DNA of 64,000 bases from Candidatus Liberibacter europaeus (lineage in GTDB: Bacteria > Pseudomonadota > Alphaproteobacteria > Rhizobiales > Rhizobiaceae): assembly GCA_003045065.1 (NCBI GenBank), contig PSQJ01000002.1, forward strand, positions 124,001 through 188,000, written 5' to 3'. Below the pieces are notes generated by a model, which saw only the letters and a program-made list of their open reading frames with translations, was not told where the DNA came from and made no database searches. Shown here one piece after another: positions 1 to 9,621 of this stretch. Each line of letters opens with the position of its first letter. The stretch's first letter is position 1. A program made the translations under genes and the position numbers.

Positions 1-1
1 A

Positions 2-478
2 TTTTATACGGTTATAAGATTTTTGCTTGATTCTATGCAAACTATTCCGACATTCGTTTATCTCATCCCAGTATTGGTTCTTTTTGGTCTTGGGATGGTT
101 CCGGGAATTGTTGCAACGGTCATATTTTCTATTCCAACTTCTGTTAGATTGACTAGACTTGGTATTGTTTCAACCCCTCCGATATTAAAGGAAGCCGCAC
201 GGGCATTTGGAGCTACACCTTTTCAAGTTTTTTGTAAGGTGGAATTGCCGTTCGCTATTCCGCAAATTATGGAAGGTTTAACTCAAACAATCATGTTATC
301 TTTATCTATGGTTGTTGTAACTTCACTTGTTGGTTCGGACGGCTTAGGAGTTCCTGTATTGCGTGCTCTCAATAATGTAGACATAGGTAAGGGATTTGAG
401 TCAGGTATTTGTATTGTTATATTGGCAATTATACTAGACCGTTTGTTTAGCGTTTCAGATTCAAGGGATATTACATGA
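2..478 (+). CDS. choW: Choline/glycine betaine ABC transporter permease, 3' part (5' end outside window)
   Basis: Inner-membrane permease of a ProU/Cho-type osmolyte importer. The reading frame is open from base 2, so the gene begins upstream of the window and only about 158 C-terminal residues are visible; the TTG near base 23 is not a real start. The visible part has several hydrophobic helices. It also has the permease coupling loop typical of BPD-type permeases (EAARAFGATPFQVFCKVELP, roughly window residues 63-82), which docks on the ATPase. The following ATPase gene overlaps its stop by 4 bases (ATGA), so the two are translationally coupled. Assignment to the choline/betaine branch rests on similarity to rhizobial ChoW/ProW and on the ChoV-like partner; the exact substrate is inferred. 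Confidence 0.88.
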   Translation, partial: FYTVIRFLLDSMQTIPTFVYLIPVLVLFGLGMVPGIVATVIFSIPTSVRLTRLGIVSTPPILKEAARAFGATPFQVFCKVELPFAIPQIMEGLTQTIMLSLSMVVVTSLVGSDGLGVPVLRALNNVDIGKGFESGICIVILAIILDRLFSVSDSRDIT

Positions 479-1524
479 ATGATTATGCGGTAATGTGTCG
501 TGATGTTGATATCGTATTTGGTGAATCTTCAAATAAATTTCAGAAGAAGTCTGTTTACTATACTGAGAAAAGTGATAAGGATATTTCGAATGGTGTATTC
601 TCTGCTGTTACAAAGGCGAATCTTGAAGTAAAAAAGGGAGAAATTCTCGTATTAATGGGTCTTTCAGGAGCAGGAAAATCTACTTTATTACGTTCTATTA
701 ATGGTTTAGCTCCTCTAGTTCGAGGTGAAGTATTAGTTAATACAGAACAAGGAATAGTTAATCCATATACCGCAGATGCTACTACTCTTCGCAAATTACG
801 TATGCATACTGTTTCTATGGTTTTTCAGCAATTTGCACTCTTACCATGGAGAACTGTGGCTCGCAATGTTGAATTAGGATTGGAATTTCTTGATATATCT
901 GATGCAGAGAGAAAGTCTAGGGTTGCAGAACAACTTGAACTTGTTAATTTGACAAATTGGGCTGATTGTAAAATTAATATGCTGTCAGGAGGTATGAAAC
1001 AAAGAGTGGGTTTTGCTCGAGCATTTGCCACTGGCGCTCCTATTTTATTGATGGACGAACCATTTTCTTCATTGGATCCGTTGATTAAGACGCGTCTTCA
1101 AGATGAATTATTAACGTTGCAGCGAAAATTAAAGAAGACAATCGTTTTTGTAAGTCATGATATCAATGAGGCTTGTCGTTTAGCAAGTCGTATTGCAATC
1201 ATGGAAGGAGGACGAATTATACAGTGTGGAACACCGCAAGATATAATTTTACATCCCTCTAATTGTTATGTTTCTGAGTTTGTACAAAAACTGAACCCTA
1301 TTTCTGTACTTGTTGCGGCGGATGTGATGCGCTGTTGCCATCCTGATGAATTTCATAGTATAGCGCAAGAAATTTCCAAGCAAACTCCCTTGGTAGATAT
1401 AATTGATATAGTATCTGATGAGAATACAGAAAAAATCGGAGTTGTTGAAAATGGTAAAATCGTTGGTGTTATCACAGCTATAGATATTATTAAAGGTCTT
1501 GCTGGGTGTCGGAAGAGTTATTAA
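475..1524 (+). CDS. choV: Choline/glycine betaine ABC transporter ATP-binding protein
   Basis: Cytoplasmic ATPase that powers the osmolyte importer with the upstream permease. Visible motifs in order are Walker A GLSGAGKST (about residues 62-70), Q-loop FQQFALLPWRTV, signature LSGGMKQRVG, Walker B ILLMDEPFSSLDPL and switch histidine VFVSHD. About 80 C-terminal residues resemble a CBS-type regulatory tail (ending GVVENGKIVGVITAIDII), usual for ProV/ChoV proteins. The extended segment between strand 1 and Walker A (about residues 15-50) is also typical of this subfamily. At 349 aa it is near normal length. Its ATG overlaps the choW stop. A weak hairpin with a T-run follows about 50 bases after the stop. 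Confidence 0.92.
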   Translation: MNDYAVMCRDVDIVFGESSNKFQKKSVYYTEKSDKDISNGVFSAVTKANLEVKKGEILVLMGLSGAGKSTLLRSINGLAPLVRGEVLVNTEQGIVNPYTADATTLRKLRMHTVSMVFQQFALLPWRTVARNVELGLEFLDISDAERKSRVAEQLELVNLTNWADCKINMLSGGMKQRVGFARAFATGAPILLMDEPFSSLDPLIKTRLQDELLTLQRKLKKTIVFVSHDINEACRLASRIAIMEGGRIIQCGTPQDIILHPSNCYVSEFVQKLNPISVLVAADVMRCCHPDEFHSIAQEISKQTPLVDIIDIVSDENTEKIGVVENGKIVGVITAIDIIKGLAGCRKSY

Positions 1525-1575
1525 TGTTTAGATAAAGGTGTTTTATTTGATAAATGCAATAATAGATTTAAAAAT

Positions 1576-1598
1576 AAACAAAATTATGTTTGTTTTTT
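1576..1598 (+). terminator. Possible Rho-independent terminator after choV
   Basis: A 7-bp inverted repeat AAACAAA / TTTGTTT with a six-base loop runs into six T residues (1593-1598). It lies about 50 bases after the choV stop. The stem is AT-rich, so strength is doubtful. Confidence 0.4.
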
Positions 1599-1734
1599 GT
1601 TATAATCACTATATATTTGAAAAATTGATTTCAATATTATTTATCATCTAAATTTTCTCTAGTATTTCATGTGGTGCAGTAAATTGTTTATAAAAATATG
1701 TAATTTTTGTCAAAATAACATCGTAATGTAGCAT

Positions 1735-2493
1735 CTATTCAGGATAAAAGTATTCAATAAAATTATCTTTTTTTGCAGAAAATAGCTTTCCTGTTGTAAT
1801 TGTTTGAGAATAACATATTGATGTGATTAATTTTGCGATTTTCTGTGGATGAGGGACAGTTTTGGGATCCTCTTTTGGGACAGCTTGTTCACGCATAGAA
1901 GTACGAGTTGGTCCAGGATCAATATTTATGACACGTAAATCGGTATTTGATGTTTCTTTTGCCCAAGTACGTGCTAATACTTCTATTGCTGCCTTAGAAG
2001 TAGAATAAGCTCCCCATAAAGGACGACATTTATGTGCCGCTCCAGATGAAAGAATGATGGCTTTACTACAGTCAGATTTTTTAAGTAAAGGATCAAAATT
2101 CCTTATTATATTCCAAGTGGCGATAACATTTACTGACATGATATTTTCAAAAGATTCCATTTTTATTTGCCAAATAGGTTTAATAGGACCAAGAATTCCA
2201 GCATTAGCTATTAAAATATCTAGTTTACCCCAGCGTTTTTCTACATATAATTTCATTAATTCTATAGATTGTACATCTCGTAAATCGAAGGCTATTATAT
2301 CTATTTTTTTTTCAATTTTTTGTATTGTGTTTTTCAGATTTTCTAATCCGCTAATAGTACGAGCACAAGCAATCACATGTACTCCAGATTTTGCTAATTC
2401 TAAAGCGGTATAGTAACCAATACCACGAGATGCTCCAGTCACCAGTGCTATGCGATTTTTTAAAGAGAAGTTGTTAGATTTAAAGATGGTCAT
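1735..2493 (-). CDS. Short-chain dehydrogenase/reductase (SDR) family oxidoreductase
   Basis: Classical SDR of 252 aa. The N-terminal NAD(P)-binding motif TGASRGIGYYTALELA is at about residues 19-34. The NAG motif appears as IANAGILG near residue 96. A serine in ILSSGAA and the YxxxK pair (YSTSKAA) form the catalytic triad. It is probably cytoplasmic and NAD(P)H-dependent, with unknown substrate. The gene overlaps the 3' end of purF by 4 bases, and purF-SDR adjacency is common in Rhizobiales, so the two are probably co-transcribed. Family membership is secure; the reaction is not assignable. Confidence 0.9.
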   Translation of the reverse strand: MTIFKSNNFSLKNRIALVTGASRGIGYYTALELAKSGVHVIACARTISGLENLKNTIQKIEKKIDIIAFDLRDVQSIELMKLYVEKRWGKLDILIANAGILGPIKPIWQIKMESFENIMSVNVIATWNIIRNFDPLLKKSDCSKAIILSSGAAHKCRPLWGAYSTSKAAIEVLARTWAKETSNTDLRVINIDPGPTRTSMREQAVPKEDPKTVPHPQKIAKLITSICYSQTITTGKLFSAKKDNFIEYFYPE

Positions 2494-3974
2494 GAACTTA
2501 CCATCATTGATAACTCTTGAGGATCGTGTTGATCTAGTTTATCTACAAGAGTTGTTGGATAATCTCCTGTAAAGCAATGATCAGAAAATGCAGGATTTTG
2601 TGGATCACGTGGTGATCCGCAAATGGCTTTGTATAAACCATTGATAGATAAAAATTCCAAAGAATCTACTCCAATAAAATTACACATCTCTTGTAGAGAA
2701 GCATATTTATTGGCAAGGAGTGTCTTAGGATCTGGAATATCTATACCATAGAAATCAGGATATAATATCATAGGACTAGCCACTCTCAGGTGGACTTCCT
2801 TAGCACCAGAATTTCGTATCATTTGCACGATCTTTACAGATGTAGTTCCGCGCACAATTGAGTCATCAATTAATACTATACGTTTTCCTTCAATGATTGT
2901 ACGGTTTGCAGAGTGTTTTAGCTTAACACCGAAAGCCCTAGTTTTATGAGACGGTTCAATAAAAGTACGACCTACATAATGATTTCTAATAATTCCTTGT
3001 TCGAAAGGGATGCCACTTTCTTTTGCATAACCTATAGCTGCGGGAACTCCTCCATCTGGAACTGGCACAACGATATCAGCATTGACAGGAGATTCCTGTG
3101 CCAAGTTTTCTCCCATGTTTCGGCGAGCTACATATATACTACGTCCACTAATTATAGAATCGGGTCGAGCAAAATAAACATACTCAAATATACACATTCT
3201 CTCGGCTGGAGTATTGGAGTTTTTATAAGAATCGATCGAGATGGAGCCATCTTCTTGTAATTCACATATAACGGTTTCCCCATTTTCTACGTCGCGGACA
3301 TATTTGGCTCCAGTGATATCTAAAGCACATGTTTCAGAGCAAAAAATAGGTTTTCCGTGTAACTCTCCCATAATTAATGGACGAATCCCCAGAGGATCGC
3401 GAGTAGCAATTAGTTTTGTTCTAGTTAGAGCTAGTATTGCATATGCTCCTTGTACATATTTTAATGCATCAATGAAACGATCATGAGAATTATTTTGTTT
3501 AGAACGTGCTATAAGGTGTAAAATAACCTCTGTATCAGAAGTAGATTGAAAAATGGCTCCATTAGAAATTAATTTTTTTCGTAAGGATAAGCCATTTGTA
3601 AAATTTCCATTATGTGCTATAGCAATTCCTCCTACTTGCAGGTCTGCAAATAGTGGCTGTACATTTCTCATAATTTTATCTCCGGTGGTGGAGTACCGGA
3701 CATGACCAATAGCCATGTTTCCAGGCAATAGAGATAGTGTTTCTGAGTTAGTATAGTGATCTCCAACTAATCCTAAATGTCTTTCAGAATAAAATTTATT
3801 TCCGTCGAAAGATGTTATGCCAGCGGACTCTTGTCCACGGTGTTGTAGAGCGTGTAATCCAACAGCGGTTAAGATTGCCGCATCTGGATGACCAAGTATG
3901 CCAAATATTCCACACTTTTCATTTAGTTGACCGAAATTTGTTTTATTAGATGTGTACTTAAAAGGAATGGTCAT
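2490..3974 (-). CDS. purF: Amidophosphoribosyltransferase
   Basis: Commits PRPP to purine synthesis by transferring glutamine amide nitrogen to give phosphoribosylamine. The protein has 494 aa, a normal length. A short propeptide ends at Cys21 of CGIFG, the N-terminal nucleophile exposed by processing. The class II glutamine amidotransferase half follows (HNGNFTN, STSDTEV). The C-terminal half is a type I phosphoribosyltransferase with the PRPP loop IVLIDDSIVRGTTS near residues 348-361. The ATG at 3974 fits the propeptide length. It is followed by the SDR gene with a 4-base overlap and preceded by cvpA, the usual rhizobial order. Purine synthesis therefore coexists with ATP import by nttA in this genome; whether the whole pathway is present cannot be judged here. 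Confidence 0.97.
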   Translation of the reverse strand: MTIPFKYTSNKTNFGQLNEKCGIFGILGHPDAAILTAVGLHALQHRGQESAGITSFDGNKFYSERHLGLVGDHYTNSETLSLLPGNMAIGHVRYSTTGDKIMRNVQPLFADLQVGGIAIAHNGNFTNGLSLRKKLISNGAIFQSTSDTEVILHLIARSKQNNSHDRFIDALKYVQGAYAILALTRTKLIATRDPLGIRPLIMGELHGKPIFCSETCALDITGAKYVRDVENGETVICELQEDGSISIDSYKNSNTPAERMCIFEYVYFARPDSIISGRSIYVARRNMGENLAQESPVNADIVVPVPDGGVPAAIGYAKESGIPFEQGIIRNHYVGRTFIEPSHKTRAFGVKLKHSANRTIIEGKRIVLIDDSIVRGTTSVKIVQMIRNSGAKEVHLRVASPMILYPDFYGIDIPDPKTLLANKYASLQEMCNFIGVDSLEFLSINGLYKAICGSPRDPQNPAFSDHCFTGDYPTTLVDKLDQHDPQELSMMVSS

Positions 3975-4188
3975 TATTTTTTTTATACCTATCTAGGAAT
4001 TTATTGTTTATGCAAATGACAATAGTGTTTATGTTTTTTCATATTATTTTAATCAAAATCTCAAAATTAGATAACGCAGTTTTTAATATTATATACTGTT
4101 AACAGCTTATAATAAAAACCTGTGGTTTATATGTATAAAATAAAAAATATTTTAAATCCAATATGCCATTTGTTCAAAAAGTTATCAT

Positions 4189-4704
4189 TTACGAATTACT
4201 ATTATTTTTTACATTGGAGTTGCTATATGAATATGGATTAATAGTTGATTTTAACATTATAGCCATATTGTTAAGGATTATTTTTGATTTAGAATTTTGT
4301 ATCCAATCAGGGGTTTTGTTATCACTTACAATTATATCCCAAAAGGAAGTAGCTATTACCAATAAAAGCAATCCACGTACTGCTCCAAACAATAATCCTA
4401 AGATCTTATCTAAAAATACAGATTTGATACGAATAGGGGTGGTAATTATTCTTAATATCAATGATATGATAGTTAATATAATTAAGAATAATGGGACTAT
4501 TGTTGACAATAGTGCCATTTGCTTATTTACAAAATACGTTGATGTATATCTTAGAAAAAGTGGATACAAGTAATAAGTTATTATGGCTGCACCAATCCAG
4601 TTAGTTAAAGATATTAGTTCAACTAATATACCTCTCGCCATCGCTAATATAGCTGAAATTACGATAACTATAAGGAATAAAATGTCAAAATAAGTTACGC
4701 TCAT
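4189..4704 (-). CDS. cvpA: CvpA family membrane protein
   Basis: Predicted inner-membrane protein of 171 aa with about four hydrophobic helices (near residues 4-24, 28-50, 64-86 and 103-125). The N-terminal segment YFDILFLIVIVISAILAMAR followed by G-(I)-L-VELI matches the CvpA (colicin V production) family. It lies between radA and purF, the standard alphaproteobacterial arrangement. The molecular role is not established; the family has been linked to envelope homeostasis and biofilm. The C-terminal tail is Asn/Ser-rich, as expected from AT-rich drift. Confidence 0.88.
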   Translation of the reverse strand: MSVTYFDILFLIVIVISAILAMARGILVELISLTNWIGAAIITYYLYPLFLRYTSTYFVNKQMALLSTIVPLFLIILTIISLILRIITTPIRIKSVFLDKILGLLFGAVRGLLLLVIATSFWDIIVSDNKTPDWIQNSKSKIILNNMAIMLKSTINPYSYSNSNVKNNSNS

Positions 4705-4735
4705 GGTAATTTAAACTCCTGATTTTATACTAATG

Positions 4736-6133
4736 TCATCTTATTTCTTGGAGATTAGTTATTTGTTTTACGAGATGATTAAGTTTACTGATATATTTAT
4801 TATTAATGGCGCCAATTTTACAATCTACTTTAGCAGATTCTGGAAAAACTCCTGATAAAAAACCGATTTTTTCTGCTTCTTTTAATCGTTGTTGGATGTG
4901 TCCAACTGACCTGAGATCTCCTGACAAGCTTACTTCTCCAAAGTATACACAATCATTTGGTAGAGGTATGGAATAAATGGATGAAATTAATGCTGCAGCA
5001 ACAGCAAGATCAGCTGCTGGCTCTGATATACGGTATCCTCCTGCTACATTTAGATGGACATCATGATTCCCAAATTTGATTTTACAGCGTGCCTCTAATA
5101 CAGCTAAAATCATCGCCAATCGAGATGAATCCCAGCCAACCACAGTGCGACGAGGCATTCCAAGTGATGTAGGCACAACCAAAGACTGTATTTCTACTAA
5201 AAGAGAGCGAGTTCCCTCTATTCCTGCAAATACTGCCACCCCTGGAGATGTAGAATCTCGATTTGATAGAAATATTCTTGAAGGATCAGAAACTTCTATT
5301 AATCCCTCGTTAGACATTTCAAAAACGCCTATTTCATCTGTTGGTCCAAAGCGATTTTTTACACCGCGCAATATACGATAGTCATGCTGTGCGTTGCTTG
5401 TGCTTCCTTCAAAGTATAAAACCGCATCTACCATGTGTTCAATAACTCTTGGTCCTGCGATTTGTCCTTCTTTAGTAACATGTCCAACCAATACAATAGA
5501 AATATTATTTGTTTTTGCATATTGAATCATTAATTGTACACTTGTACGTACCTGTATCACTGTACCTGGTGAAGATTCCGCCTCTTTACTCCATAGAGTT
5601 TGTATTGAATCTATTATTACGAGATCTGGTTTTTCAGTTGTTGTAAGAGTTTCCAATATATCTTCTACATTGGTTTCGATAGCTATTTTAACATCGCTAT
5701 TGATAGTATTTAACCTTTTGGCACGTAATCTAATTTGTCCTATTGCTTCTTCTCCAGAAACGTACACAATATGGTATTTTCTGTTTGATAATGATGTTGC
5801 TGTTTGCATTAATAACGTAGATTTTCCAATACCTGGATCTCCTCCCACTAAAATTACTGAACCACGTACGAATCCCCCACCTGTAACACGGTCAAGCTCA
5901 CTAATGTTAGTTTGAATACGTTCTTCTTCTTTTATCTCTTCTTTTGATAGCAACTCTAGGGGAATAGCACGACCTTGTTTAACTTTTTTATGAAATCCTT
6001 GTCTCAGCTTCTCTCTTCTTGAGTTGTCTTCAATTATGGTGTTCCATTCGTCACATGAATCACATTTTCCAGACCATCGTGAATAAATTACACCACAGCT
6101 TTGACAAAAGTATTGGGATCTTATTTTTGCCAT
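4736..6133 (-). CDS. radA: DNA repair protein RadA
   Basis: RecA-related ATPase and branch-migration helicase in recombinational repair. An N-terminal four-cysteine zinc finger (C10, C13, C24, C27; CQSCG and CDSCDEW) is followed by Walker A GGDPGIGKST, the Walker B region DLVIIDSIQTL and the RadA-specific KNRFG motif (VKNRFGPTDEIG). The C-terminal domain is Lon-protease-like without being an active protease. At 465 aa it is full length. It sits between alr and cvpA on the same strand. The ATG at 6133 places the zinc finger at the expected distance. Confidence 0.97.
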   Translation of the reverse strand: MAKIRSQYFCQSCGVIYSRWSGKCDSCDEWNTIIEDNSRREKLRQGFHKKVKQGRAIPLELLSKEEIKEEERIQTNISELDRVTGGGFVRGSVILVGGDPGIGKSTLLMQTATSLSNRKYHIVYVSGEEAIGQIRLRAKRLNTINSDVKIAIETNVEDILETLTTTEKPDLVIIDSIQTLWSKEAESSPGTVIQVRTSVQLMIQYAKTNNISIVLVGHVTKEGQIAGPRVIEHMVDAVLYFEGSTSNAQHDYRILRGVKNRFGPTDEIGVFEMSNEGLIEVSDPSRIFLSNRDSTSPGVAVFAGIEGTRSLLVEIQSLVVPTSLGMPRRTVVGWDSSRLAMILAVLEARCKIKFGNHDVHLNVAGGYRISEPAADLAVAAALISSIYSIPLPNDCVYFGEVSLSGDLRSVGHIQQRLKEAEKIGFLSGVFPESAKVDCKIGAINNKYISKLNHLVKQITNLQEIR

Positions 6134-6217
6134 TATAAACCTACTTTGAAGTGTTCATGTAAAACAACCGTTGTTAGTTTGTATCATATTTTCTCAGTAT
6201 GTGGATATATATATTAT

Positions 6218-7366
6218 TTATTTATAATATCTCGCATATCGGTTTCCAATTTTAACGAGGATATCATAATTTGTAGTACCGGCTGCTAATGCCACATCAT
6301 CTAATTTTAGATCAGGTCCGAAAATCTGGATATAGTCGCCTAATTCTATTTCAGGATAATCTGTAATATCAAACATGGTCATATCCATTGTTATTTTCCC
6401 TAAAATAGGGATCATACAATCCTTTACAAACCCTTTTCCTCCTGAGAATTTGTGAGGATTGTTTTCTGAATCTATTCCAGAAAGGGTGATAGGATATCCA
6501 TCAGCATAACCAATGGATGCAACTGCTATAATACTGTCGCGAGTTAATTTTTTTTGACCATTATAACTGACAATTTCTCCTGCACGTGCTTTTCTTATAA
6601 GAATAATACGTGTTTCTGCAGTTACAACGGTTTGCATACGATAAATTTTATTAATGGCATGTGTACCACCGTATAATGATATTCCAGGACGTGTTAATTG
6701 GAAATGATAATTTTCCCCAAGCAATATTCCCGCTGAAGCAGATAAACTTGCCTCTATCCCTTTATAATTCTTAGTGACAAGCAAAAATTTTTCTAATTGT
6801 GAATAATTCATGGATGAACTGGGATTTTCAGCACAAGCAAGATGACTCATTATAAGTGATAATTTATTGTTATTTTTATGAGAAAAATGTGTTGAAAAAT
6901 CCAATGCTTCACTAACACTGAGTCCGAGTCTATTAAAACCTGTATCAACTTGTAAGGCATAAGGATGAGAAGTGCTATTTGATATTAATTGTGAATAAAA
7001 AGTCAGTTGTTTTGCAGAAGCAATAACGGGGATTAAATTTGCTTCAAATAAATGTTTTTCTTGTCCTGTATTGATGCCATTTAAAACAAAAATTTTTGCT
7101 TGTGGGATATACGTTCGTAGTTCGACACCTTCTTGTATATTAGCAACAAAAAAGTCTCTGGTTCCATTTTTATAAAGCGTTTTTGCTATTTTTTCCAAAC
7201 CTAGGCCATATGCATTGTCTTTCACTACCGCTCCTGCACGTGCAGTGCCAGACAGTTTATTCATGCTGTGCCAATTATTACTAAGAGATGAAAGATCAAT
7301 TTTTAATCTTAGACATTCATTGGGATGTGGTTGAAAATATTGTTGGTCATTATATTGATGGAACAA
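6218..7366 (-). CDS. alr: Alanine racemase
   Basis: PLP enzyme that interconverts L- and D-alanine for peptidoglycan. The PLP lysine is K49 in AVVKDNAYGLG. The C-terminal domain carries the catalytic tyrosine region (ASIGYADGYP) and the MDMTMFD motif. It has 382 aa, full length. No ATG is suitably placed. I accept the TTG at 7366 because a strong GAGGGG ribosome-binding site precedes it by about seven bases. The gene starts 16 bases after the dnaB stop, so dnaB-alr-radA-cvpA-purF could be one transcription unit. Confidence 0.94.
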   Translation of the reverse strand: MFHQYNDQQYFQPHPNECLRLKIDLSSLSNNWHSMNKLSGTARAGAVVKDNAYGLGLEKIAKTLYKNGTRDFFVANIQEGVELRTYIPQAKIFVLNGINTGQEKHLFEANLIPVIASAKQLTFYSQLISNSTSHPYALQVDTGFNRLGLSVSEALDFSTHFSHKNNNKLSLIMSHLACAENPSSSMNYSQLEKFLLVTKNYKGIEASLSASAGILLGENYHFQLTRPGISLYGGTHAINKIYRMQTVVTAETRIILIRKARAGEIVSYNGQKKLTRDSIIAVASIGYADGYPITLSGIDSENNPHKFSGGKGFVKDCMIPILGKITMDMTMFDITDYPEIELGDYIQIFGPDLKLDDVALAAGTTNYDILVKIGNRYARYYK

Positions 7367-7382
7367 TTTTTCTTCCCCTCAA

Positions 7383-8882
7383 TTAAAATCCATCATTTTG
7401 TTGATAGGATGAATCAGCAAGTGCAGAGAAACGAGTAAATTCCGCTTGAAAAGCAAGAGTAACAGTTCCTGTTGGTCCGTGACGCTGTTTTGCTATAATT
7501 ATATCAGCAATTCCTTTTACTCTTTTAAGATCTTCTTGCCATTTTGTATATGAGAGGACATCATCCTTATTAGGTTCTTTGTTTTTAATGTAATACTCAT
7601 CACGGACTACGAAAAGTGCTACATCTGCATCTTGTTCAATTGATCCCGATTCACGCAAATCTGAAAGTTGTGGACGCTTATTATCACGATTTTCTACTTG
7701 CCTAGAGAGCTGAGAAAGGGCGATAATCGGTATATTAAGCTCTTTAGCCAAAGCTTTAAGCCCCATTGTAATTCCTGTAATTTCTAGCACACGGTTCTCT
7801 TCAAACTTCTTTGATGTCGTCATAAGCTGTATATAATCTACAATAAGAAGATCAAGTCCTTTTTGACGTTTTAATCGACGTGCTCGTGCCGATAGTTGAG
7901 CAATTGAAATTCCGCCGGTTTGATCAATATAAAGCGGCAACTTTTGCATTACTTGAGAACAGCCAACAATTTTTTCATAGTCAGGCTGTGTTATTTCTCC
8001 TCTTCGTATTTTGGAAGAAGGTACTTCTGTTTGTTCAGAAATAATACGAGTAGCTAATTGCTCAGAAGACATTTCTAAAGAATAAAATCCAACGATTCCA
8101 CCATTAATAGTTCGATGAGATCCATCTACCTGAACTTCCGATTTATATGCATCTGCAACATTGTATGCGATGTTTGTTGCCAGTGATGTTTTTCCCATAC
8201 CCGGACGACCTGCAATAATGATTAGATCTGAACGTTGCAATCCTCCCATTTGCTTATCAAGAGGTTGGATTCCAGTGGAAATGCCAGCCAGTCTGCCGTC
8301 TCTATTAAAAGCTTGACCAGCCATATCAATGGCAGTTGTCATAGCGTCTGAAAATGAGCAGAATCCTCCATCGTATCTGCCATTTTCTGCCAAATTAAAT
8401 AATTTTTTTTCTGCTTCTTCTATTTGAACTGAGGGAGGTGTTTCAAGTGATGCTTCATAAGCTACATTGACCATCTCCTCTCCAATAGTGATGAGAAATC
8501 GACGTAGTGCTAATCCATAAATTGTTCTTCCATAATCCTCGGCATTTATGATTGATACGGCTTCAGAAGCCAGACGTGCCAAATATTTGGAGATTGTTAA
8601 TTCTCCTAACATTTCTTGAGATGGCAAAAATGTTTTTATTGTAATTGGATTTGCAATTTTCCCCATATTTATTAATTTACTAGCAACTTCAAAAATTTTT
8701 TGATGAATTGTTTCGAAAAAATGCGATGATTTTAAAAAATCTGAGACTCGATAAAAAGCATCATTATTAACAAGAATTGCTCCTAATAGAGCTTGCTCTG
8801 CCTCAATATTATTGGGAGATTCTCTATACTGGGGATGCTCTTCTTTAGGAATAGAAATGATATCTTGGGAATTATTAACCAT
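7383..8882 (-). CDS. dnaB: Replicative DNA helicase DnaB
   Basis: Hexameric 5'-3' helicase of the replication fork. The N-terminal primase-interacting domain includes NIEAEQALLGAILVNN near residues 24-39. The C-terminal RecA-like motor includes Walker A AGRPGMGKTS, Walker B LDLLIVDYIQLM, the LSQLSRQVE motif and the arginine-rich segment KRPQLSDLRESGSIEQDAD. At 499 aa it is a normal length. No intein is seen. The gene lies between rplI and alr, the usual rhizobial order. Confidence 0.97.
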   Translation of the reverse strand: MVNNSQDIISIPKEEHPQYRESPNNIEAEQALLGAILVNNDAFYRVSDFLKSSHFFETIHQKIFEVASKLINMGKIANPITIKTFLPSQEMLGELTISKYLARLASEAVSIINAEDYGRTIYGLALRRFLITIGEEMVNVAYEASLETPPSVQIEEAEKKLFNLAENGRYDGGFCSFSDAMTTAIDMAGQAFNRDGRLAGISTGIQPLDKQMGGLQRSDLIIIAGRPGMGKTSLATNIAYNVADAYKSEVQVDGSHRTINGGIVGFYSLEMSSEQLATRIISEQTEVPSSKIRRGEITQPDYEKIVGCSQVMQKLPLYIDQTGGISIAQLSARARRLKRQKGLDLLIVDYIQLMTTSKKFEENRVLEITGITMGLKALAKELNIPIIALSQLSRQVENRDNKRPQLSDLRESGSIEQDADVALFVVRDEYYIKNKEPNKDDVLSYTKWQEDLKRVKGIADIIIAKQRHGPTGTVTLAFQAEFTRFSALADSSYQQNDGF

Positions 8883-9120
8883 TCTATGATTCCAATATAA
8901 TTAAGTTGTTTTGTGCTTCAGAAATACATAAATAAAACGATTTATTGAAAATTGTTTAAGTCAATTAAAAGTCGTTCTTATTCTAGTAATATATATCTTT
9001 GAGATATACATTAGAGATAGAGTAACTATCTAAATCTATACGTATACAGATATTTATAAAGTATTATTTTTGGTAGAGAACCATGTTAGTTTTATTGAAA
9101 TAAATATCCTATACATATAA

Positions 9121-9621
9121 TTAATCTTTTGATTCTTCTGTATTTTCTATTGATTTATTCTGTGTAATTGCCTCTTCAGTAGAACGAGCTATGTTCAATT
9201 TAATTTTTGTCTTTACATCTGAGTGAAGCAATATTTCTACATCGTATATTCCTACGGATTTGATGGGCGATTTGAGACAAATTTTTTCACGATTAATATC
9301 AAATCCTTCTTCACCCAACACATCAACTATGTCACGATGAGCTACTGATCCATAGAGAATTCCTGAATCACTGGCGGAACGAATTATAACGAAATCTTTT
9401 CCTTCCAAAATCTTAGACATTTCTTCAAATTGTAACTTGATTTCTAGATTTTTTGCTTCAATAGCCGAACGCTGGGATTCAAAATAAGCCTTATTTTCTT
9501 TGTTTGCTCTAAGTGCTTTTTTAAGTGGTAAAAGATAATTACGAGCATATCCATCTTTAACTTTAACTATTTTCCCCATTGGTCCAAGATTGGAGATATT
9601 ATGTAGAAGAATCACTTCCAT
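9121..9621 (-). CDS. rplI: 50S ribosomal protein L9
   Basis: Large-subunit protein that binds 23S rRNA and restrains frame slippage. The N-terminal L9 domain starts MEVILLHNISNLGPMGKIVK and has the conserved GYARNYLLP loop. A long connecting helix and a C-terminal domain (SDSGILYGSV...) follow. It has 166 aa; the final Ser/Glu-rich tail is variable in the family. A good AGGA ribosome-binding site precedes the ATG. It belongs to the rpsF-rpsR-rplI cluster but is separated from rpsR by 520 non-coding bases. Confidence 0.96.
   Translation of the reverse strand: MEVILLHNISNLGPMGKIVKVKDGYARNYLLPLKKALRANKENKAYFESQRSAIEAKNLEIKLQFEEMSKILEGKDFVIIRSASDSGILYGSVAHRDIVDVLGEEGFDINREKICLKSPIKSVGIYDVEILLHSDVKTKIKLNIARSTEEAITQNKSIENTEESKD

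Noticed and set aside
4163..4573. Plus-strand 136-codon frame
   Set aside because: Antisense to cvpA, which has clear family motifs, helices and synteny.
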